Source: Bifidobacteriaceae bacterium NR021
GTDB lineage: Bacteria > Actinomycetota > Actinomycetes > Actinomycetales > Bifidobacteriaceae
DNA: 9,690 bases
NCBI GenBank assembly: GCA_003585845.1
Contig: NQOP01000002.1
Location: 47,533 to 57,222, forward strand
Direction: 5' to 3'
Shown: positions 1 to 5,545 of the stretch, piece by piece
Layout: the number at the start of each line of letters is the position of its first letter
Position numbering within the stretch: the first letter of the stretch is position 1
The notes under the pieces: model-generated
What the model saw: only the letters and a program-made list of their open reading frames with translations
Database searches by the model: none
Told to the model about the DNA's origin: nothing
Position numbers and translations under genes: made by a program

Positions 1-673
1 GAGAGTATGAAGAACTACTATTATCCGCATCAACATACTGTTCTACACGCTCAAAAGATTCCAAGCTGCTAAGCAAACGCACACAAGCGTTTAAATAGTA
101 GTCAACTTGGCGCTCATCATAACCGTGCTTACCGTTCTTTTGCGTAAAAATCACATTGGAAACATAAGCAGAATCAATATCTTGCAATGTTTCTTTGTCA
201 GTTTCCCACTCAAGCTCATGACCAAGCATAAGAGCAATCTTATCTAACGCTTGATCGACCATAATATCCACTTGTTTACGCGCATAAGACGGGCGACGCG
301 AAGAACCACGATCAAAACGATCGCGATAATCTCTTTGAGCATGTTGCAAAAGTTTACGATAAAGCGCTTCTACACGAGCTTTCCATGCAACTCGTCCGCA
401 TTGCGCCAATTCTTGCTCAGTGCACTTATCTACTACCGCACGTTCCAAACGCGACAACGCAGCATCAACTTGACCAATAACGTAACCATTACGCTCCAAG
501 TCAAAAGAAACCTCTTGAATATCTTTCTGCGTGAGTCGAGCTTCATCACTTTCGTACAAAGTGTGAGCGCGCTCTAGAAAAGCATTCACCTGCGCGACGT
601 TATATCCTAACTTACGCTTACCCACACGCTCCATTGCTGAAGCATTACGAGCGGTATCAGGTTTCTGAGCCAT
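1..673 (-). CDS. DivIVA-repeat domain protein, N-terminal part (C terminus outside window)
   Basis: An open frame runs from an ATG at 673 (reverse strand) to the left edge without a stop: 224 codons, so the C terminus is missing. The protein begins MAQKPDTARNASAMERVGKR. It has three short boxes of the DivIVA-repeat type, GYNVAQVNAFLERA (about residues 24-37), GYVIGQVDAALSRLE (about 62-76) and GYDERQVDYYLNACVRLL (about 187-204). DivIVA family proteins bind curved membrane and recruit partners at poles and septa. Proteins with several such boxes are common in actinobacteria and are distinct from the essential coiled-coil Wag31/DivIVA, so a pole or septum role is an inference. The start is supported by a strong AGGAGG 11 bases upstream. 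The gene diverges from the tRNA gene. Family assignment is fairly sure; function is not. Confidence 0.8.
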   Translation of the reverse strand, partial: MAQKPDTARNASAMERVGKRKLGYNVAQVNAFLERAHTLYESDEARLTQKDIQEVSFDLERNGYVIGQVDAALSRLERAVVDKCTEQELAQCGRVAWKARVEALYRKLLQHAQRDYRDRFDRGSSRRPSYARKQVDIMVDQALDKIALMLGHELEWETDKETLQDIDSAYVSNVIFTQKNGKHGYDERQVDYYLNACVRLLSSLESFERVEQYVDADNSSSSYS

Positions 674-683
674 CGAATATCGA

Positions 684-689
684 CCTCCT
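684..689 (-). promoter_or_regulatory. Ribosome binding site of the DivIVA-repeat gene
   Basis: The reverse strand reads AGGAGG, a full Shine-Dalgarno match, with about 10 bases before the ATG at 673. It fixes the start codon. It is the strongest ribosome binding site in the window; several neighbouring genes have none. Confidence 0.8.
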
Positions 690-707
690 GAGCACATGTT
701 CTTATTC

Positions 708-713
708 AGTATA
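708..713 (-). promoter_or_regulatory. Possible -10 box of the DivIVA-repeat gene
   Basis: The reverse strand reads TATACT (5 of 6 to TATAAT) about 35 bases upstream of the start codon. I see no convincing -35 box at 16-18 bases, so this is a weak call. A start site near 701 would give a leader of roughly 28 bases. Confidence 0.3.
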
Positions 714-745
714 CTGTACGCGATTGTTACGACGCGCGCCACACG

Positions 746-774
746 TTGCATTCGTACACACCATCATGTATGTT
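746..774 (+). promoter_or_regulatory. Possible promoter of tRNA-Val
   Basis: TTGCAT (746-751) and TATGTT (769-774) are 17 bases apart, placing a transcript start near 781, about 11 bases before the mature tRNA. Both boxes are only partial matches to consensus. The spacing and position are the main support. Confidence 0.35.
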
Positions 775-791
775 TTTAATTTGTTGCAAAC

Positions 792-932
<141 letters not shown>

Positions 933-938
<6 letters not shown>

Positions 939-1820
939 CACATTGCAACTTGGCAATTTATCTGCCCCACGACCAGAACCAATAGCTTTTAACGCTTTGT
1001 AAGCATCATCCAATGTTTTTACACTTACAACGCGCAAGCCTTGTGGCACATGCCCAACAACTTCATTGCAATTATCGTAAGGTGCTAAAAACCAAGTGGC
1101 TCCATCTCTTTTAGCTGCAATCATCTTTAACCGAATACCGCCAATTTCGCCAATTTTTTGCGATTTTTCAATAGTTCCAGTTCCAGCTATCGTCTTACCA
1201 CCAGTTTCTTGTTCAGGAGTAAGTTTGTCAAGAATTCCTAGAGTGTACATCATTCCAGCAGACGGTCCACCAATATCTTCAATATGTAAACGAACTTTTA
1301 CATCTTCTTTTTTAATTCCAAGATGCTTAGACGCGTACTGTAATGCAACATTTTGAGCAAGGCTTTGCGAATCATCCATCTCGTTTGTGGATTCCTTCTC
1401 ATACTCGTCAGCGCTCTGCCCTACTGGCACGATAGCTTCACGAGGCAGCAAACTTTTATGAGGATCCATCCATGAAGCCAATGAATAAAATGTTGAAACC
1501 TCATATCCAGGAACACCAGAAACATTGACAGTAATCAACAATAACTTACCAGTATCATGATTCTCTTTTACTCGAGAACCAGACATATCAATCACAGGAG
1601 TATTTGATAGGGATCCTAAAACATCCTGCGTTGGACCAGGCTCTTCTACAACATATGCGCTTGGAAGCGACAACGCAAAAATCGCAACAATTACTGTAAA
1701 GAATCCTGCAAAATATCGCAAAGAATGCGAAGTAATGTACGAAACTAAAGCATGAAGCAGCGAGCGCAAGAATCTAAAACACGCACGGAATACATTAGTA
1801 CCTGTAGAAAAGCGAAACAT
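933..1820 (-). CDS. Membrane-anchored Lon-like (S16) serine protease, YlbL-related, apparently without a PDZ domain
   Basis: A 295-residue protein from the ATG at 1820. One N-terminal membrane segment (about 36-57, FTVIVAIFALSLPSAYVV) is followed by VEEPGPTQD, typical of the YlbL family just after the anchor, so the rest should lie outside the cytoplasm. The C-terminal half is an S16 Lon-type proteolytic domain: IGGPSAGMMY with nucleophile Ser187, then IAGTGTIEKSQKIGEIGGI and the dyad partner Lys232 in RLKMIAAKRDG. The Ser-Lys gap of 45 is close to that of E. coli Lon (43). In B. subtilis YlbL a PDZ domain separates the region after the anchor from the S16 domain; here DSQSLAQNVALQYASKHLG leads into it within about 20 residues. 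There is no ATPase domain. Family members are linked to envelope proteolysis. A TTG at 1838 could add six residues; neither start has a clear ribosome binding site. The gene diverges from the DUF2342 gene. Confidence 0.85.
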
Positions 1821-1840
1821 GCTTGTATCATGACACAAGC
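1821..1840. promoter_or_regulatory. 20-bp near-perfect palindrome at the S16 protease start
   Basis: The sequence GCTTGTATCATGACACAAGC is an inverted repeat with a single mismatched pair (GCTTGT/ACAAGC arms). It directly abuts the ATG at 1820 and lies just downstream of a TATATA box. Position and symmetry fit an operator for a dimeric repressor, or a small hairpin at the 5' end of the mRNA that hides the start region. No regulator is identified. Confidence 0.4.
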
Positions 1841-1842
1841 CC

Positions 1843-1848
1843 TATATA
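1843..1848 (-). promoter_or_regulatory. Possible -10 box of the S16 protease gene
   Basis: The reverse strand reads TATATA. It predicts a transcript start near 1836 and a leader of only about 16 bases before the ATG at 1820. That fits the lack of a Shine-Dalgarno sequence. No good -35 box is seen at the expected distance. Confidence 0.35.
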
Positions 1849-1946
1849 GTTTTGCTTTAAAATATATTTGCACGCAAGTTATAGCGCATAAAACCATATT
1901 ATCGAGTAGAATAAAAAACTGTAAATTATGCAACACGTGGCACGAG

Positions 1947-1951
1947 AAGGA
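1947..1951 (+). promoter_or_regulatory. Ribosome binding site of the DUF2342-type gene
   Basis: AAGGA (within GAGAAGGA) lies 7 bases before the ATG at 1959 and decides the start. The open frame extends 69 codons further upstream, but that extension runs back across the divergent promoter region into the S16 protease gene and is not expected to be translated. Confidence 0.75.
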
Positions 1952-1958
1952 TACGCTC

Positions 1959-3719
1959 ATGAATGACGATGCAATTCACCAATGGCTCATTGAATGCTTT
2001 GGGCCAATACAAGGAGAAGAAGCATGGAAACAACTTGATCAGCTTCCTTTTGAGCTACGCGAACAACTCTTAAATCAGAATCCAGATAAGCTTCCTAAAC
2101 CAGACGAAGTTCGCGGAATGATGCAAGCTTTCAGCGCAGGTGGTCTTAATAATCCGTACGAAATGGAAGCAACACTTGAAGAAGGGCCAATTAATCGCAA
2201 GTTAGCGCAATCTATTGCTTTACAACACGCTAATGGCGATCAAGGAAATGTAAATGCAGACGTAGCAGATGCCACACGAAGAGCTTTAAGCCAAGCGAAC
2301 TTGTGGCTAGATATAACGTGCAATTTCAATCCTGCTCCTGGAACGCCGGAAGTATTGTCTAGAGCTGATTGGGTAGAAAAAACTCTGGAAGCTTGGGTTA
2401 AATTCGCTAATCCTGTTGCAAAATCAGTAAACGAAGCACTCACTTCTGTTATTGAGGAGCGATTCCGCGATGTGGATGATGCTGAAGTAAAAGGATTATT
2501 TGCAGGAGTTGTGCCAATTCCGCTGCCTGAAGGAATGAATAATCCAGCGCAACTAATGAAACTGCTTGGAAACACTTCGTTTGCTATGCAACTAGGTCAA
2601 GCAGCTGGAGCACTTTCACACGAAGTGCACGGCAGTTTTGATCAAGGTCTTGCGCTTTTGCAAAATCCCGCAGGCGGATTAATTCCATATAATTGCATTG
2701 AGTATGCAAAAGTGTGGGAATTGGATATTACAGAAGTCATGAATTATTTGGCTTTGCGAGAAGCTGCACACGCAAGATTATTTGCATCCGTGCCATGGCT
2801 TATGCCACGATTTGAAGCGCTGATTATTAAGTACGCAAACGGAATAAGCATTGATTTAGAAGCTATGGAAGAACAGCTTCGCGACGTGGAAACAATGAAT
2901 CCGGAAGCAATTTCGGGAGCTGTTAATTTGCAAAATATTGGCAGCAATGATTCTGAAGAGCAGCGTCAAGCTTTGCACAGTTTGGAAACTCTACTTGCGC
3001 TTGTTGAAGGTTGGGTTGATTGCGTTACATGGCAATCTGGAATGGCTCATATTGTGCACATTGAGCAGTTGCGAGAGATGATGCGTCGCGAGCGAGCTGC
3101 AGGAGGACCTGCAGAAGTGACGTTTGAATCGTTACTTGGTTTACATTTGCGCCCTCGTCGTATGCGCGAAGCATCACAATTGTGGGAAAAGTTGACTCGC
3201 GAGCGCGGTATTGAAGAGCGAGATAGCTTGTGGAGTCATCCAGATTTATTGCCAACTTTGCCGGAAGCTAGCGAAGTTACGAAAGACGCTAGTAATGAAG
3301 GTAAACCTGGTAACGCAGGTGACGCAGGTAACGCTGGTGACGAAGTTACGAAGGAAATCGATGCTGAGGATGCAACGGAAACTGCTGCAAAAAATGCAAC
3401 AGAAACTCAGTCTAATCAAACTAGCGAAGCAACTGAAAAAACTAGCGAAACTAGCGAAAGTCACGAAAGTACAGACAGTTACGAAAGTAACAAAAATACT
3501 GCTAATGCTATCGAAAATGCGCCTATCGAAAAATCTTTTGAAAAATTAACAGAAGACGATTTAGGCACAAATGATTGGGATGCTGAACTTAGCAAGCTTT
3601 TGGAAGAGGATGCGCGCCAAAAGAAGCAAAACAGCGAAACCGGTAACGAAACTGGCAACGAATCCGGTAATTCCGACAAATCCGGCAATTCCGACAAAAC
3701 TGATGCTGACGGCGAATAA
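1959..3719 (+). CDS. DUF2342/zincin_2-type putative zinc-dependent metalloprotease with acidic C-terminal tail
   Basis: A 586-residue protein beginning MNDDAIHQWLIECFGPIQG. Residues 1 to about 430 match what I recall of the actinobacterial zincin-like family called putative hydrolase or zinc-dependent metalloprotease (DUF2342, TIGR03624 type). Recognisable parts are PFELREQLL near the N terminus, ALREAAHARLFASVPWL (REAAH at 267-271) and LALVEGWVD (346-354). In a classical zincin HExxH binds zinc and supplies the catalytic Glu; here the first position is Arg, so activity is not assured. From about 430 to 586 the chain is low-complexity and acidic, rich in E, T, S, N and G, with tandem repeats GNAGDAGNAGD and SGNSDKSGNSDK. 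Within it is one helix-like island, DWDAELSKLLEEDARQKK. No signal peptide is seen, so it is probably cytoplasmic. It diverges from the S16 protease gene, a neighbour relation I recall from mycobacteria. Confidence 0.78.
   Translation: MNDDAIHQWLIECFGPIQGEEAWKQLDQLPFELREQLLNQNPDKLPKPDEVRGMMQAFSAGGLNNPYEMEATLEEGPINRKLAQSIALQHANGDQGNVNADVADATRRALSQANLWLDITCNFNPAPGTPEVLSRADWVEKTLEAWVKFANPVAKSVNEALTSVIEERFRDVDDAEVKGLFAGVVPIPLPEGMNNPAQLMKLLGNTSFAMQLGQAAGALSHEVHGSFDQGLALLQNPAGGLIPYNCIEYAKVWELDITEVMNYLALREAAHARLFASVPWLMPRFEALIIKYANGISIDLEAMEEQLRDVETMNPEAISGAVNLQNIGSNDSEEQRQALHSLETLLALVEGWVDCVTWQSGMAHIVHIEQLREMMRRERAAGGPAEVTFESLLGLHLRPRRMREASQLWEKLTRERGIEERDSLWSHPDLLPTLPEASEVTKDASNEGKPGNAGDAGNAGDEVTKEIDAEDATETAAKNATETQSNQTSEATEKTSETSESHESTDSYESNKNTANAIENAPIEKSFEKLTEDDLGTNDWDAELSKLLEEDARQKKQNSETGNETGNESGNSDKSGNSDKTDADGE
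3309..3344 (+). repeat. Four tandem 9-bp units in the DUF2342 tail
   Basis: Four head-to-tail units of the form GGTRACGMW (GGTAACGCA, GGTGACGCA, GGTAACGCT, GGTGACGAA) encode GNAGDAGNAGDE. The unit is a multiple of three, so gain or loss changes tail length without a frameshift. Confidence 0.85.
3639..3698 (+). repeat. 12-bp and 18-bp tandem repeats at the end of the DUF2342 tail
   Basis: Two 12-bp units (ACCGGTAACGAA at 3639-3650 and ACTGGCAACGAA at 3651-3662) encode TGNE twice. They are followed by two 18-bp units (3663-3680 and 3681-3698) that differ at one base and encode SGNSDK twice. All are in frame. Confidence 0.85.
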
Positions 3720-3749
3720 AACTCTTGTAAAACTCCTGATTCAATAACA

Positions 3750-3761
3750 ATCCAGCTGGAT
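3750..3761. repeat. 12-bp perfect palindrome between convergent genes
   Basis: ATCCAGCTGGAT is perfectly self-complementary and lies 31 bases after the DUF2342 stop. No T tract follows, so it is not a clear terminator for that gene. It could be chance. Confidence 0.4.
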
Positions 3762-3784
3762 AGTCGACCTCAACGCTCAAAACA

Positions 3785-3798
3785 GCATAAACTGTGCA
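3785..3798. repeat. 14-bp direct repeat, copy 1 (GCATAAACTGTGCA)
   Basis: An exact copy of this 14-mer recurs at 3840-3853, inside the stem and loop of the helicase-gene terminator. This copy contains a short hairpin ACAG/CTGT; on the minus strand it is followed by TTTT. It may be a decayed or secondary terminator produced by duplication. Confidence 0.6.
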
Positions 3799-3827
3799 GC
3801 CATGTAAAGGAAAAGTCGGCTGAGAGC

Positions 3828-3873
3828 AAAAAAAAAACGGCATAAACTGTGCACGAGCGTAAAGTTTATGCCG
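3828..3873 (-). terminator. Strong intrinsic terminator of the UvrD2-like gene
   Basis: On the minus strand an 11-bp perfect stem (arms 3863-3873 and 3838-3848, CGGCATAAACT and its complement) with a 14-base loop is followed by ten consecutive T. It begins 5 bases after the helicase stop codon. On the plus strand the hairpin is not followed by T, so it appears to act only for the helicase gene. Confidence 0.9.
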
Positions 3874-3878
3874 CGAGA

Positions 3879-5438
3879 TTAAACCAGAAAGCGGCTAGGC
3901 ACACGATTCATGCCAGTTCCACTGTCTTTTCTAGAAGCGTAAGAAAGATGCAAAGTCTTTTCTGCGCGAGTTATTGCAACGTACATAAGTCTGCGCTCTT
4001 CTTCCAAAGCACTGTCATCAGCCGTAGAGCCAAAAGGAATAAGACCTTCAGAACAGCCAATTACGTAAACATGCGCAAACTCTAAACCTTTAACAGCATG
4101 AATAGTTGAAACAGTAACAGTTGAAATATTAGAAGATGCAAAAACGTCAGAAACACCTTGAGCACCATAGCTTTGCGCATCCTCTAAAACATTTCGCTGC
4201 CACCCCACGTCTTTTCTCACGCGATACGGAAGTTTTGCTGCTTTTAATGCTTTACAAACTACTTGCTGTTGAGCATTGGTTCTCGTTAGTATTGCACACT
4301 CCCCAAGATGCGCAGCACCGCTTTTTACAAGTTTTGCAATTTGCTCAACTACGCCCAAAGCTTCTTCAACATCGGTGGCAAAAACTTGCTGACTAACGCG
4401 AATGCCACCTTTCGTTGCAGCTTTAACTTTTACGTAATCCTTTTTATACGCAGAAGCAGCAAGCACTCTATTAGCAAGGCCTACGATGCGTTCTGTGGAG
4501 CGGTAGTCAGTATTCAAACTAATATCCGCACCAAGAGGCGCAAATTCTTGCGGAAATGAAAGCAAATAGTAACTATTCGCACCTGCAAACGAGTAGATTG
4601 TTTGCGCAGGATCGCCCACTACGCAAATATCGCGGTTCTGCCCCATCCATAATCGCAATAATTCGTGCTGTAAAGGAGACACATCCTGATATTCATCAAC
4701 TGTAATCCATCCGATTGATTGCTTAATACGGTTTGCAGCTTCCGGAAAATTTCGTAAAATATGGCAGCAAAGTAGAAGAATATCGTTAAAATCGATGCAA
4801 TTATGCGCATTTTTTTCGGTTTCATAAGCTTCATATATATCGACAAATTGCTCTGGCTCTAAACCTGCAGGAGGCAAACGATGCGTAGAAGCGCACACAC
4901 GCAAGTAATCGTCAGGCGCAATAAGCGAAACTTTCGCCCAATTAATTTCTGCCAAAATATCGCGAGTTTGCAACAAAGTCACATCCGCAAAATCTGGATA
5001 ACGCTTAAGCGCAGAAGCTATGATTTGCTGAGAATCATTCATAATTGACGGGAATTGTGCTGAACAGACGTCGTTCCACACGCTGCGAATTTGTTGCAAA
5101 GCTGCAGAATGAAATGTTGAGACGCATCCAACATTACTTACACCAAGAGCCTCAATACGCGATCTCATTTCCGCAGCTGCTTTTACAGAAAAAGTAACTG
5201 CCAAAACTCTTTCAGGATTCCACTTACCAGTAGCGCAAGCATACGCAATTCTGCGCGTAATAGTGCGCGTTTTACCAGCTCCTGCACAAGCTATAATGCG
5301 CACAGGCCCTTCTAGCGCGGTAGCAGCTTCGCGTTGCGAATCATCCAACCCGTCTAAAAGTGCTTCTGGAGAAGTCACTTGCGAAGTTTTAGACGTCACT
5401 TGCGAAGTCACTTGCGAAGTTTCTGGTGAAGAATTCAT
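3879..5438 (-). CDS. uvrD2: UvrD2-like superfamily 1A DNA helicase, short form
   Basis: A 519-residue ATP-dependent 3'-5' DNA helicase of the UvrD/PcrA/Rep type. All core motifs are intact: Q motif LDDSQREAA (31-39), Walker A ACAGAGKT (50-57), motif Ia VLAVTFSVKAAAEMRSR, Walker B DEYQD (248-252), motif III GDPAQTIYSFAGA (275-287), motif IV LNTDYRST, motif V STIHAVKGLEF and motif VI EERRLMYVAITRAEKTLHL near the C terminus. The form VVGDPAQTIYSFAGANSYYLL resembles actinobacterial UvrD2. Mycobacterial UvrD2 is about 700 residues with a Cys motif and an HRDC domain after motif VI; here the chain ends at PSRFLV, so both are absent. The N terminus has TSQV repeats. I chose the ATG at 5438; a frame-extending ATG at 5495 adds 19 unlikely residues (MHIFLFLLRKRCYCC). 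Neither start has a Shine-Dalgarno sequence. The likely role is DNA repair. Confidence 0.88.
   Translation of the reverse strand: MNSSPETSQVTSQVTSKTSQVTSPEALLDGLDDSQREAATALEGPVRIIACAGAGKTRTITRRIAYACATGKWNPERVLAVTFSVKAAAEMRSRIEALGVSNVGCVSTFHSAALQQIRSVWNDVCSAQFPSIMNDSQQIIASALKRYPDFADVTLLQTRDILAEINWAKVSLIAPDDYLRVCASTHRLPPAGLEPEQFVDIYEAYETEKNAHNCIDFNDILLLCCHILRNFPEAANRIKQSIGWITVDEYQDVSPLQHELLRLWMGQNRDICVVGDPAQTIYSFAGANSYYLLSFPQEFAPLGADISLNTDYRSTERIVGLANRVLAASAYKKDYVKVKAATKGGIRVSQQVFATDVEEALGVVEQIAKLVKSGAAHLGECAILTRTNAQQQVVCKALKAAKLPYRVRKDVGWQRNVLEDAQSYGAQGVSDVFASSNISTVTVSTIHAVKGLEFAHVYVIGCSEGLIPFGSTADDSALEEERRLMYVAITRAEKTLHLSYASRKDSGTGMNRVPSRFLV
5374..5418 (-). repeat. Three copies of a 12-bp unit in the helicase N terminus
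   Basis: GTCACTTGCGAA (plus-strand reading) occurs at 5374-5385, 5395-5406 and 5407-5418. The last two are in direct tandem. It encodes the T-S-Q-V-T-S-Q-V pattern before the helicase core. Unit length is a multiple of three, so copy-number change would be tolerated. Confidence 0.85.
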
Positions 5439-5508
5439 AATTCTATTGTTGCAGCAATAACAACGCTTACGCAACAAGAATAAAAATATGTGCATAACTT
5501 ACAAAAAA

Positions 5509-5536
5509 TTGGCAAAATTTCGGTGCTTTGTATTAC
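5509..5536 (+). promoter_or_regulatory. Possible promoter of the phosphotransferase-like gene, sharing a -35 element with the divergent helicase gene
   Basis: TTGGCA (5509-5514) and TATTAC (5531-5536) are 16 bases apart. The predicted start is near 5543, only about 3 bases before the GTG at 5546, so the mRNA would be almost leaderless. The overlapping TGGCAA (5510-5515) reads TTGCCA on the other strand and could be a -35 box for the helicase gene, although its -10 spacing is poor. Confidence 0.35.
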
Positions 5537-5545
5537 TGTGGGAGT

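Noticed and set aside
251..577. 108-codon plus-strand frame at the left end
   Set aside because: It is antisense to the well-supported DivIVA-repeat gene, which has intact domain boxes and a strong ribosome binding site.
1752..1958. N-terminal extension of the DUF2342 frame by 69 codons
   Set aside because: It overlaps the divergent S16 protease start and promoter region; the ATG at 1959 has its own AAGGA site and the family-like N terminus.
2619..2633. HEVHG (residues 221-225) as the metalloprotease active site
   Set aside because: It has one residue instead of two between Glu and His, and the surrounding sequence aligns better with a segment I recall as non-catalytic in this family.
3211..3549. 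112-codon plus-strand frame and a facing minus-strand frame (3246-3464) inside the DUF2342 tail
   Set aside because: They are shadows of the repetitive low-complexity coding sequence, are K/L- or F/S-skewed, and have no ribosome binding site or family signal.
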